Positions 1-11,494 of a stretch of 64,000 bases of DNA are shown here, piece after piece. Both the position numbers and the translations under genes were made by a program. Position 1 is the stretch's first letter; each line of letters opens with the position of its first letter. The DNA is from Ceratobasidium sp. AG-K. Lineage: Eukaryota > Basidiomycota > Agaricomycetes > Cantharellales > Ceratobasidiaceae. The notes under the pieces were generated by a model, which searched no databases, was not told the DNA's origin, and worked only from the letters and a program-made list of their open reading frames with translations. The stretch lies in NCBI GenBank assembly GCA_037039685.1, contig JAWNGF010000006.1, positions 930,001-994,000 on the forward strand, written 5' to 3'.

Positions 1-1175
1 AAGCAATGTCTACGGCCTTTCCCCCCGTAGGTAGCAACCCCTGTTGCCAGATCATTTCTCGTGCATAGACGACATGCCTAGGGAAATATTACATCCCCTC
101 ACTCAACGGGAAGCTCTTGTCCACGCATGCCGAGCCACCACTGTAAAACTCTGAGTCCGAGTTAAACATACATGACTAGACAAAAGAAAGTATACTTACA
201 ATGTCCATCAGGTTGACAGTCTGGGAAGATAACTCGAGATCAAGCTTGAGGCCTACCGGGTTGGGTGGTTAGCGTACATCCTGGATTGAGCTGGAGGAAT
301 AGCCTTATGCTGTCAATTGGGGTCATAGTGACCGGCTGTCAGGCAATAGGTCCCATTCCGGTAAACATGACGTCAGATCCGGCTAGCTCGGGGTGGGGCT
401 TATCAAACTACGACGTCATGTTAGCAAGATAGCATGCAATACTCGGCATAGTTGAGGCTGCCCGATCGCGAGCCTTAGAATCCAACCCTTGGGCCCTTAG
501 GAAAGCATGGAACGATAATCCTTTGGGGGAGGGCTGGCCTTGCTGGAACAAGGTGGTGCAGCATACGTAGTGAACATACCGAATAAGTTGTGGGATTGGC
601 CTGGAGTGAGCGCCACCGGGGTTGTCTTGAAGGCCAAACCCCGCAAATCTCGATTAATGCGCACCCACGTGTGTAATACATCATACGCTCATGATTGATT
701 CAACTGGTTAGTTTGTAGGTCGAGTGGTGCAGACGCTGTCAACCGGCACTTATCTCATTACCAGGTGCTATTAAATGCAGACACCCCCAAGGTTTCACCG
801 GCAAATCTCTGATGGTCTATTTCACTGAAAATATCGATTAAGATTTGGAGGAAGCAGCGCTGTATCTCGTCAAAGGTCAAATCCCGACCAACTCCTGGCG
901 GTCCAAAGTCTTTCGAAGTGCTAGAAGCTGGTCGGAATTAGCCGCTGACGTATTGAGTTGTATGGAGAAGATCACCAAAGAGCTCCGTGGGGCATGATGT
1001 GAAGTGGAGATTTGCATCGGAGCAACACATTCTGCCTAATACAAACAGTGCGATAATGGTCAAGGATCATTCTGGGCGTCATATCGCCACTCGAGTAATA
1101 TAAAACGTTGGGCATATCATCCCAAGGCCTTCATCCCCGTCGGAGCGCTGGATCTGCATACCATACTAACACAAC
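1..1175. other. Intergenic, no gene recognised
   Basis: No reading frame here shows codon structure, splice sites or a family motif that I recognise. The last 80 bases contain an AT-rich TATA-like stretch (around 1096-1105) that could belong to the promoter of the gene starting at 1176. Confidence 0.4.
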
Positions 1176-3241
1176 ATGAAATTACCGCAGCTCTCATATC
1201 CGGTTGAGAGAGAACATACAATACCCTACCTTCCTCATGTTTTTTATACCGTGACATTCTTACTCTTATGCATCCTGATCACTGTAAACGGTAGGTTTTT
1301 CCCGTCACCCACCTCCAGTAGGGAACATGCGAGCAAGCACTAACGTTTGGCCACAGTTGCATTGGCTGGATCCGATGTCGTCACGCTGCTGAGAAGCGAC
1401 CCTAATGCGGTTGAGAAGCCGTGGTGGGCGCCTAAGTTCTGGCCCGAGGCACTCACTCCTCAAGCACCCGACATCTGCCAACTCCAGTCGATCAGTGACG
1501 ACCCGACTCTCCGTACAAATTCTACAGTGCCTATTTTCAAGTATGGTGTGTTCACTATACTCTTGTAACAAAAGTCGGGTTCTCAAAATTTCCTAGCCCT
1601 TCGTTCCGCGAATAGCCTGAGTGGCGACGAAAGCGACGATCCTAGCAAACGCGTGTATCCCACGCCGTATATGGCCAACCCACTCTCTAATTGTACAGTT
1701 CAAAATATCCTTTGGCGTGTAGACGTTCCCGTTCGGATTATGTCATACAGGGTGAAGTGTTCCAATATTAACACAACCATTGTGGGGTCTGATAATTATT
1801 CCCATTCCAGGTTACAATAGGTTGTGAGCTTACCGGTCAAAAGGTGTTCGGCGACGTCCACATCCCAGACACAATAAAGCTGTTCACAGTCCATCACCGT
1901 ACCTTTAATAGCGACGTAGGACCCGACGATATGAAAGAGTACCTCGCCTTCAACTTGGCATCCGGGCAGAATGATGGGACCCAGATCCAGGCAAAGCCCG
2001 TTAAATCGCTCACAAGTCTTCCAGCTGACTCCGGCTCCCCGAATAATGTTCTCTCCGTGCTTGACGGTCTTCAAACCGACCTTTTGCATGCCATATGGAC
2101 GCAACTCATCCTTTGGGATAGGAGATACCGGGGTACTTACCTGGTCGAATGGATTGCAGGCGCAGGAGAGAGATGCAGGACTCAGCGGCTACCTTCGGAT
2201 TATAGCTTAATACCCTGTGGCGACGCAGCTGATCCCAACCGAATCGTTCGTTGGTACGGCAATACCAACGACTGGGGGGACGTCAACAGCACAGCGGATT
2301 TCCTCCGGCCGTTCAACGCTTCGATTATCAATAGTTTTATTGGTCTGCAGGATGCGATAGCGTAAGCCCCAATAGCTGCTGCGAGTAGAGATTGACTTTC
2401 CCTCGCTAGAATTGATCTTGGAAGCGCGGATACTGCGTCTAACATTTTCCTCAACAAAACATACTTCAACCAAGTAATTCAGCCGGACCCATTTCACAAA
2501 GACTCGGAAGTTTTAATACGCAACTCTTCCGTCGCTCGAGTCCCCGAGTTCTATTGGCGCTTTTGTAGCTACTGGGGCTGCACAAATAACCCATGGGCCC
2601 AGACTCTCAGGGAGGTACCCGAAGACGTTCCATTACAGAACATAGTTCTTCCCTACAAGCCGAATTCCCAGAGTCCTTCAGTCTTCAATTTCAGCTACCT
2701 TTGTCCGATATTCAAACGCAAGTCGATCACCTCGCTCTTGTTATCGGTGTTTGTCGGTAGGTTATCCAGCGCAATATCTCCGACCAACGCTCTGAGATCA
2801 GGTTCCAGCGACTGCATCCACGATGGGCGCGCTATATGGTCTTTTCTGTTATGTGATGCCCACGGTTGAAAAGAAGTATCAAGAGCGGCAACAGGCCAAG
2901 GGAAATAAGATTACCAAGGACACAGGTATGTTACGCAGAGCTGAATATTCTCTATAGTTGGGAGCTGACGTCCTGAAACCACAGAAAAGCAAGATTATCT
3001 CCTCGAGCAGGAATCTAGCGGCGGAAGTTCATGTAGGACGGTATGTTCTTATCAATCTTTTCGATATATGCGCTAACTTGTCCATGGGCACAGTCGTTCG
3101 GCAGTTCAGAACGAGAGATCAACAATCATGCAGGTTTGTGACTACTTTTGCGCATCAAAGAATGGTACCTCTAAGCATACCAACACAGATTCGCACTCCT
3201 TTTCTATAATGTATTCCAATCCTCGCCGGCGCACAAACTAG
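1176..3241 (+). CDS. Membrane-anchored protein of unknown function, paralog 1
   Basis: Nine exons can be read with GT..AG junctions in phase: 1176-1290, 1357-1545, 1597-1751, 1811-2361, 2410-2756, 2809-2925, 2985-3040, 3094-3133 and 3189-3241, giving about 540 aa. The protein has an N-terminal hydrophobic segment (residues about 22-38) after a basic start. A long central region follows, rich in potential N-glycosylation sites and cysteines, including the blocks LRPFNA, FLNKTYFNQV and YLCP-FKRKS. A second hydrophobic segment near residue 450 (LLLSVFVATAST..LYGLFCYVM) leads into a short charged tail. The first six exons match the gene at 11495 in order, phase and mostly in length; the last exons diverge. 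I do not recognise a named domain. The layout suggests a large extracytoplasmic domain held by terminal membrane helices. The start is fixed by the shared N-terminus (MKL-QLSYP) of both paralogs. The two tail exons are less certain. Confidence 0.75.
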
Positions 3242-5522
3242 CACATCCTGGTTAATTTGATGAAAATTGTGCTATATATTTCCTACCAACTGTAATATTG
3301 TATGTACAACTAGCTCCAAACCAAGGAATCGCCTTTGTATCCAATGCCATTGTAAAGCACAATTATACGGGTTGGAGAGAATAAGAACGCGAAGGAAATG
3401 TGCGGGCTGGTACTGCCAAGGCAACTCGGAATTATATATAATTGGACACGTGGGAATGTAAGGTTGAATCGAAGTGTTGTACAAAGAAAGTCGGGCGGGT
3501 GGCATGTCGCTTAGCATTTCGTTGGGTATATTATAGTTTCCCTGTCGTAGCCAGTACTTCCTTGCAGCATTTCACGAGTTAAGCACCCTTCTAAAAAGAC
3601 TGTACGCGGACAAACCGGTTGATGGTACGAGTGAGAAAATCGAGGAAAACAGAAGCCTGGGGGCTAGAAATCAAGCTCAAGCTTGCCTTTCAACGGCCCT
3701 CAATAGCAACTATTTATACTCATATACTCAGCTACATGCCTCTGACGGTACCACTTAGTATATATACTGGTTACACTGCTGTCGGGCCGTCCGGGTTCAG
3801 ACACCGCCTAGATGCGTGTCTCAGGGGGTGAAACTGTCAGGAATGACAACTTAAATGCGCATATAGTGAGCTTTGACAGGTCTCCTATTGAGCAATGACG
3901 TAGAAACTATCTCGATTCGTTACATTATGACAAAGCACAATAGGAAACCCATTCCAGTGATAAGGCAAGTCGTGGATAAACCCGGCAAAAGGCGGGCCAG
4001 TTGCTTACCAATAAGAGTGAATTTGAACTCGCCGTGACCACATGACGCCGGTCCAGGTGAGCAGCCGACCGACTCAAACGGGAGTCAAGCAAGCAAATAG
4101 CCCACCACAAATCGTCGCTACAGATCTTATTCGAGACTACCGGAGTTGAGGCTTCGAGGTTTGCACCTCGTCCAAGATTTACTCTATTACCCAATAGCAC
4201 CAAACTACTGAACGCTACAATAGCAGCAGACAAAGAGACGGCCATAGCGGACGAAAAAAGTAGGGACCCAACTAGGGAAGGAAACGGGTTACCTCGGGTT
4301 ACCCGGCCCTTATTACTGTTTGCAAAATGGTTTGCGAGATCAGCGCTTGGTGTTTCTCCTCAAAAAAAGTGAGTTTGGTGATATTCGGCCAATATCTCAG
4401 TCATTTGAACGTGTGTATACGTATAAGTGCTATCATTGTAACGCTGAGATGAGCGCGCACCTGATGATATATTGGGCTTCGCATGCGATGATAATTTGGC
4501 TAACTTGAGATTTTCATTCGACGCGATCGAGTTTTTGTGAGCCCCGATGGGATCAAATCCAGCGACAGCTCGCTCAATTCGAAGCGTGTCGCTGTATAAG
4601 CGGTATAGTTGTAATCTGCTCGTCGACGCGCATCGAACGGTATATATCAAAATAGTATAAAATCCTGGAATTGACGAAGTGGATGGGAGAGGACTGTTCA
4701 CGCAGTTTTGGGCCTATAACTCGACCGAATCTTCTCGGTTTTTGCTGGAAAAGTGCTCACATGAGTCTCATAAGTTATTCCTATTTGGGAAAACGCCCAC
4801 TGAAAGCGCCAAGCGCGCCTCAAAAATTACGAAAACTGGAATCAACCAAAAGCCTCATATCTCAACCATTCTAGCACACGATGGCCCGAAAACTGCACGG
4901 AAAGGATCGCGCCGACGAAGCGATCATTTTGATGTACGGTACATGATTCAAATACATGGCTTAAAAAATCGGCCTGATTGCAGTCTACTCGTGTCTTTGT
5001 GGTTCCGAACCCCCATCCGTCGTAGCCGGTATCCGCAACTTCCTCAGCAACATCTCCCCACGGGGGTACCGCGACCTTAAGCTTCGGACAATCGACAATC
5101 TGAAAGTCGCCCAATGAAACAGGTAAACGCTACACCTGGGCATATTCTTGTGGGCTCTGGATCGGACTCAATCGTTTGTGAGCGAGTTTCTTTTAGCATA
5201 CAGTCGGCAGCCTTGTGGCAGGCTGGGGAGCAACGAGGGGATTGGCGGGGGAATCGGTGTCACCGTTAGTCGTCGGCTTTAACTTTCTATGGAAATTCGG
5301 CCCTTCCTTCCAGCCACGCCCTTCGACATTTTGATGTATTCATAATTGTGAACTGAGGTAAGTCGATATGAATTTGCAAGTGCGGCGGTGAGTTCTCGAC
5401 CGCCCCTAGAAATATTTTGCCGTTCACCGGCTATCCGAGGTCCTGGTGGCCCATTTACTTATACTCGTGCCTAGCTGTCTAAGTGTGATAACACACAAGG
5501 CGGGGCGGTGCCTAGTCCGGTC
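3242..5522. other. Intergenic, no gene supported
   Basis: Apart from the repeat at 3420-3622 nothing is recognised. A minus-strand frame starting at 4245 encodes a signal-like N-terminus (MAVSLSAAIVAFSSLVLLG) and meets a plausible GTAAGC donor near 4010, so a small spliced gene is possible. No downstream exon could be matched to it. A minus-strand frame at 4842-5114 is open but unrecognised. Confidence 0.3.
3420..3622 (+). repeat. 203-bp direct repeat, copy 1
   Basis: This stretch aligns without gaps to 7740-7942 at roughly 90% identity by eye. It lies about 180 bases downstream of the stop codon of the membrane-protein gene at 1176-3241. It has no coding potential I can see and looks like the 3' flank of that gene. 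Confidence 0.85.
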
Positions 5523-5529
5523 TATAAAA
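5523..5529 (+). promoter_or_regulatory. TATA box of the CaaX peptide ORF
   Basis: TATAAAA lies 80 bases upstream of the ATG at 5609. A pyrimidine-rich leader (CTTACTCCTACCCACC) lies between them, typical of fungal core promoters. Confidence 0.5.
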
Positions 5530-5608
5530 CTCGACTCGAGGGGCGTTCGTCCATTAGCAGCAAACGCACTCTTATCCCCCTTACTCCTACCCACCTACCT
5601 TGCTACCC

Positions 5609-5704
5609 ATGGGTTCTCCCATCGCTTACATCGTTGAGACTGTCGAGGTCTCCGAACCCGTTGACATGGAACAGAACACCGGCAGCAGCTGCATAATTGC
5701 TTAG
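5609..5704 (+). CDS. Candidate lipopeptide mating-pheromone precursor (CaaX peptide)
   Basis: This is a 31-codon ORF that starts MGSPIAY and ends with SSCIIA followed by TAG. Cys-Ile-Ile-Ala is a farnesylation CaaX box of the type that ends basidiomycete pheromone precursors. The peptide is acidic in the middle (several Glu and Asp), has no signal peptide and contains one cysteine. It has a good TATA box 80 bp upstream, a pyrimidine-rich leader and an ATG in CCATGG context. Known precursors of this class are about 35-80 aa, cut internally and then prenylated and carboxymethylated, so this one is at the short end. No STE3-type receptor is visible in the window, so the mating-locus assignment rests on the peptide alone. 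It could be another small prenylated peptide or a chance ORF. Confidence 0.55.
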   Translation: MGSPIAYIVETVEVSEPVDMEQNTGSSCIIA

Positions 5705-8700
5705 ATGCGCACCAAACCTACCTACATACAAGCTTCTTGTTTCGTTCTCACATGGACTGTGTTGCTCTTGTTCTGTTGTACCAATTATGTCTGTGTTGCC
5801 TGGAGTTCATGTAACACCCTCCACCAACCACAATCAATGTATATGCAGAGATAGAGCAACCAGGCATGAGGGCAATGAGTATAGTAGGACTGAACATATT
5901 GAAGTATTGGCTGGACCAAATCATCGTAGAACGAATGCAGTAAGCAAGGGATTCGACCTGTTTGCGTGGTGTATGCAAATGTTTAGCGCATACACACTAT
6001 GTAAAGCGGTCATGAGTATCAACGGTCGACCCGTTGGAGGGTGTGCCAGGGGCGCCTCCGACACTTTAGGTGGCCAGCGCCCCCTACGTATGCAGTGCGA
6101 TGAATCTGTGTGGTAGGTTTTCGGGTGGGACCACACAAGGTTACGCATTTTACACGGGAAAACTAATGTTTCATCGTAAAAGTGAACACATGCTCTCCTA
6201 GTTATGTATGATGTACTATGGTAACTTTTGGAACGAACCGCGAGCTCTGTCGTTGGTAATTGCCCACACACGCGCTCGGAAAGTACTAGTAAACCTTAGG
6301 ATGAACCGATGCTTCCTTTGAGAGACCAGTTGTAAAATAAATCAAATGAGGCTTTGTGAGATGCGTACTCCTGTCATAAATCCTAACAGAACGCGGCGTC
6401 GGTAGTCGAATAAACTCGTCAGGAGCAATCGTCTTGAAGTTGCCCTATTATTTAAGGCGCAAGCTGATGGTTCAAGCATATACATGGTAGGGGAGGGAAC
6501 CTTAAGCGCCATCGTAGACGCTGGATTGACCTAGCGCTCTGAGTGAGCAACCCTAGTAAATGCAAACTTACAGTATGATGTCGGAACCCGAGATAACCAA
6601 TTGAAAACAACAGCGTGGTCACCCACTCGCTGAATCTGAAAAACGGCCCGGCGGGCACAAATTGAATGCCCTCTCCTTCTGACGGCTTGACAACTTAGAT
6701 CAGGAAAACACAGTTGTTAATTCTAATCCAGGGCGAGTCTCTCGGCTCGTTTAGGCATTGCTCAGCCGCAATTTCAGAATAATCCCATACTTCCAGCGTG
6801 TAGATTTTATATAATTACCTTTAGGGGTTTCCCCCGAAAAGTGCTATCGGGCTCGATGTATCTGATCATGGGCTTCACAATGCCCGGTGATATCACTGGG
6901 GCTGATGGGACTCTTAAGTCTCAGAGCCACCAAAAAAGCCTCCAAAGTAAACAAGCAAAAGCACGGGCACAGCGGCGATAATGAAATTAGCATACGTGGC
7001 CTTTGACAATATTCCGTTACAACCCGCATGAATGTCTGAGCTGTTTCTGGAGAGTATTGATTTGGGTACAAATGAGGCGAATTTCGAAAATGCCATCAGC
7101 ATGTTTTCACCCGACGTGTGGAAATTTGCAAAAGTTACCCAAATTTTCGGTTGTTCGGGGCACACAGAGAAGTGACTTTGTCATACTGTAGCAGCGTTTA
7201 CACCTCAGTTTTACACAACGCGCAAGTCCTGATACCATTATTCGGCTTACTCCCGTTCTTGTCAGGAAAAAGGTATGTTAGATTTGGTTAAATTAGATTT
7301 GGTTGTATATACATAAATAGACTGACAACAGGAAGCATGAGTTTGAGTGCGCATACATTTACCTCATTCCCGAGATATTAGTTAACATCGTTGTGTTTCC
7401 CACCTCCACCGTGACTGCTCACTGTATAATTTACTCTCAGCTGGGATCAACCATTCATTTCGTTTGACCAGCCCGTTGAATTGCCGCACGTGTTCTTGTT
7501 TGTTAGCTTGTTGCTTGCAAACTCGGGCGCACGGTCAATCCTTAAATTGATGTATATTGCGTTTGAGGGGCATGATGCGGCTTGGAAGAGTCGTTGGCAT
7601 GCGTCCTGGAGGAGGGAGGGGCGTAAGAGTAGCGAAGCCATAAATAAATACTGAATATAAGTCAGCAAACCCTCCTGTAGACATGATTTTGCACCGTATA
7701 CACGCCAATTGGCATGGTGTGTTCGCTCTACTCTTGTAAGGCAACTCGGATTTATATGAAATTGGACACGTGGGAGTGTAAGGCTGGATCGAAGTTTTGT
7801 ACGAAGAAAGTGGGGTAAGTGGTATGTCGCTTAGCATTTCGTTGGGTATATTATAGTTGCTTTGTCGTAGCCAGTACTTTCTTGCAGCATTTCACGAGTT
7901 AAGCACCCTTCTAAAAAGACCGTACACGGACCAACCGGTTGACCCAAGTGAACAGGATGCACCAAGAGACGGCAGGCCATAGACCATTAGCCTGGTGCAC
8001 AACGCGATAGTCTCCGAGGTCACCCAAGAGCCAAGATCAGCTTAGTATTGCGAGTAGGGCTCTTAAGTTTATTTCAAGAATGGCTCCACGAGCGACAGTT
8101 CCACAAGTGGGGCGCAACCGAATATTGACGAAGACGGAGGGAAACCGTATTTGTATGGTGCGAATAGCTTAGACCCAGTCGTGATCAGGTCGATAATTTA
8201 GACCCCGAGAGAGCAAGTAACGGCCAGATGGCAATTATAGGGATTGGAGATGACAAGGTCGTGTAAGCCGGTTAAGGGGGGTGGATTGAACTGGAGATAT
8301 GTACGAACCAAGGGTTGCCGTGTAGCTTCGTCCTAAGCAAGCGACGATGGGGCACATGCGAAGGGTGAAGATTAAAAAGAACTAGCAGCGATAGCGCTCA
8401 ACACCACAACCAGGAAATACTAATGGGCAGCTATGATTCGCTTGAGGATAGCAAGTGCTTGCCGAATACCCAGGAAAAAAGCTCAGCACAACCGCCTGGC
8501 ATCTGACAAAACTGATTCAAGTCGAGTGAGCGCCAGGCTATGACATACCCAAGAAAGACCCGAAATACTAGGAGACACTCGGTCAGAAAACTGGGTGCCG
8601 TATGGTCGCAGAGAGGCAGCAGATTGGAAACGCACAGCCACTCGTTCTGACCAGCTTGTTATTTGACAGCTTTGCAGAACTCCGATGTATTTCCGTGTAA

Positions 8701-8792
8701 ACCTAAATACAAGGGGTCGCCTGTAGCGCCAATTCCCATCACGAATGATGATCCTTGTGAACCGAACATCCCTCGCACGCAGACGATAGCGG
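5705..8792. other. Intergenic, no gene recognised outside the repeat relic
   Basis: The first 150 bases after the CaaX ORF are T-rich and look like its 3' UTR. The remainder shows only short unrelated frames, except for the repeat relic at 7713-7942. Confidence 0.35.
7713..7942 (+). repeat. Direct repeat copy 2, possible deleted third paralog
   Basis: Bases 7740-7942 match 3420-3622 without gaps. The 27 bases just before (7713-7739) match 1543-1569 with about three differences; in the membrane-protein gene that site is the end of exon 2 and the start of intron 2. The segment therefore joins a mid-gene piece directly to the 3' flank, as expected of a gene copy that lost about 1.85 kb internally. 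Confidence 0.6.
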
Positions 8793-9824
8793 CTAGATGA
8801 ACATTGCGTCCCCTCGCTCGACAAGGTGCTTGATTGTTGCATATTGAAATATGTGGATGGAGCCCTTGTCCACGCTCACCGAGTCGCCGCTGTGCGATCC
8901 CAAGTTCACCCCACGGAAAGATACAAAGAAAAAAAAAGAATCACATACTCAGGTAATCGAACCGGCCCACAATCTTCGATGGCGTATATGAACACGCCCT
9001 GCGCGGGGTTCGGTTGGGGGACTGCACGATTCCATGAGAACGCCTCAATCGAAACCAGGGATACGCACCCATAGTACGACCATCTGGGAATACCTCGTTC
9101 AAGGATCGCAAATTCTCAGGGATGTGGTCGAGTACGGTCCGGTGCATATGTGCTTTGAACAGGTTTTTATAGCTACCAGCTAGAACGTCTCAGCAAAGGC
9201 TAAAAACCGAAGAACGAAACTCACTTGAGTGCGTGGTTTTGCTCGAGGACCGACATGCGGGATTGAAGTTCGGGGTGGGCCATGATATGAGATGCGTATT
9301 TCTCAATCTGCACGAATTAGTGGGCATTATTTGCCGGAGGGAAACGCGTACCTTGTATAGTCGGGTCCGAACGTAATTCCGTATTTGGAACTTGATACGT
9401 TCCATGTCTAGTTGTACATAAGACATTCGGAAATGCTCGTCTTCAGACGTAGAGTCGTCGCTTCGGAGGTATTCCACCATTTGGTTCTGCGCGATATTAG
9501 AACCTTACCAGATGGTCGCCAGGACGTACCTGTTGATGCAGTTTCTCCAAGACGTCTTCAATAATCTGCCCCTCCCAAGGCAACAGCTCGGGGGCATATC
9601 GCTCATTCATAAGGGCGCGCATCAGCCTGCGGGTTGGATTGTCCTAGCGCACCTTGATTAACGCGACGCTACTAAATATAGGCTGAGCTTACCGGGTCAG
9701 CTCCCATTACTTCAGCCGCCTCTACCCCGGTTTCCGTATCAGCCTCTGCTGTCCGCATATTCCCTCGCTCATAGTCCATGGCCACATTGAGGCGAGGTGG
9801 CAGCGCCGGGAGGTCGTCGTCCAT
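8793..9824 (-). CDS. SLD5: DNA replication complex GINS subunit SLD5
   Basis: SLD5 is one of the four GINS subunits, the CMG helicase component that opens origins and travels with the replication fork in the nucleus. The minus strand encodes in order an acidic N-terminus (MDDDLPALPPRL), LMRALMNERYAPELLPWEG, the conserved helical region MVEYLRSD..DMERIKFQIRNYVRTRLYK, and LDHIPENLRSLN. Two terminal exons follow, reading FIYAIEDCGPVRLP and SVSVDKGSIHIFQYATIKHL, which form the C-terminal beta domain. All junctions are GT..AG and in phase across at least five introns. The start at 9824 is the ATG that gives the usual N-terminus. The stop is TAG at 8793-8795. Identification rests on the RIKFQIRNYVRTRLYK signature and the typical C-terminus. 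The opposite strand holds only shadow frames. Confidence 0.88.
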
Positions 9825-11494
9825 GGTAGAGTAGAAGGGATGACTAAGCAAGTGGCCGTCACATGACTTCTTCCCCTTCGTGAGGACCATCATCCTCAAG
9901 CTAACATCAACTTGTAACCCCCTCCAACGCCCTCATGGATCAATCTCCATCCTATCGCTTGTTTTATTATTCATGCGCATACTCGGCCCCGATTCAACCA
10001 AGGAGTTGCAAATTGCTCATTTCGTCCTTTACCCACCCCCCGGATATATTACACACGACCAACTCCACCACCCAACCTGTAGATTGCAATTTCATCGTAT
10101 CTAAATTATAGTAGTCCTCCGAATATCATGTCACTGTCTACTTTAACGACCTTATCCTCCCAAATTGCACCACCGCCCGCGCGCAATAACACCCCACTTG
10201 TCCGTCACAATGAACCTAGTAGTCAGAGGCTTGAACCAGCTAACGGCAACGACGTCTTGCTTGCCCGTTCTATTCAAAGTGCTTGCCCCTGCCCCTTGTC
10301 TTGGGAACCATTCCAACAAGCCCTTCGGTGCTCTCGCCATGCTTGACTACGCCATAGCGCCCAAAACCAAACGACAGTGGAGATTAGTGGTGGCTAGCAC
10401 TCGGCCAGGTCTCCTGACCAGAACGCACGCGTGCCTATATTGGTTATAATAGTTTGGGCAAGTTAGCGCTCGGGGTACTTGAAGATTCATGGGCGCCCAA
10501 CATTATTAGCGCGTGTCCTAGGCGTTTCCTTCTAGAACAGAAACCGAAGAATCTGCAAGACATTGCTTTATAGGGCCCCTTTAAGTTGCTAATGTGCCCA
10601 AACCCGTACGATCAATCCGACCGTAAACTTATCAAAGCTCGGTAGCCTCACTGGATATCATTGGACTCCTACAATCCTCGGAGCTGCCAGACTGCCTCCA
10701 AATCAATAATCAAAAGGACGCGCAAGACAGCGGGAAAGAACTTGGTGATAGGTAGGTGATGAGTTCAAAAGGTGGCCTTTTGCTTTTCTATAATACTAGA
10801 TAGCTGGGTATATGCTATACGCGCGACCCATGGCTCTCCAGACGAGGTGAGGTCTACTTTCTAATTTTTCACTATCCAGGCTTAACCATTTCGGGTAGCC
10901 CTTTCGCGCTCGCGGCTCCGTCGTGTTCAATTACCACTTTTCAGCACGACCTAACCCATACATTGGTCCAGTCGTGATACAATTTGCTTCACGATACTAA
11001 ATGGAGCCTCTTACACGATTAGGAGTCTGGAAAGCTTCCCCTCGGCCCTCAGTGTACAGCATTGCTTAGACGTCTGCACACCGGCGAGCTAGTCTTGGGA
11101 ACGTTGCAGGGGAAGGGGACAGACCCATATTTTGGTACGAGCCGACGAAGAGCATCCAGCGGGTTCATCGGGTTGACTTCTCCGCATTTGACGAGCTATG
11201 TATATTCTATCCCCCTAGCTAGACTCAAATGGTGATGATCGGCTCCGGTCGGAGAAAGGAAACGACGAAATTGGCATTAGCTGTCAGCAGATTCATCTCT
11301 GTGCCCGAGTAACTCGTGGTCAATATCGGATGGAGGCTTGGCTTGATCGGCTATCTCGCAGTGACCGAGGGTTAACGAGGGTATGTACACATCTGTCCAG
11401 CAGTTTAGTAACATAGATCGACCTCCAGTTCGCCACTTAAGATCCTCCTCGGTAGCACTTAGGTCTCCCTCACTCCAACGTTCAACAACACAAC
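9825..11494. other. Intergenic, no gene supported
   Basis: The first 300 bases are likely the SLD5 promoter. An ATG-led frame at 10128-10346 and an overlapping frame at 10165-10449 are open on the plus strand, but no motif or exon partner was found. Confidence 0.3.

Noticed and set aside
8483..8842. 119-codon minus-strand ORF
   Set aside because: Its upstream part overlaps the last SLD5 exon in another frame, and the rest has no motif; treated as a shadow.
10128..10449. ATG-led plus-strand frames upstream of SLD5
   Set aside because: Two overlapping frames are open, neither has a motif or a convincing exon partner, and the sequence lies in a promoter position.
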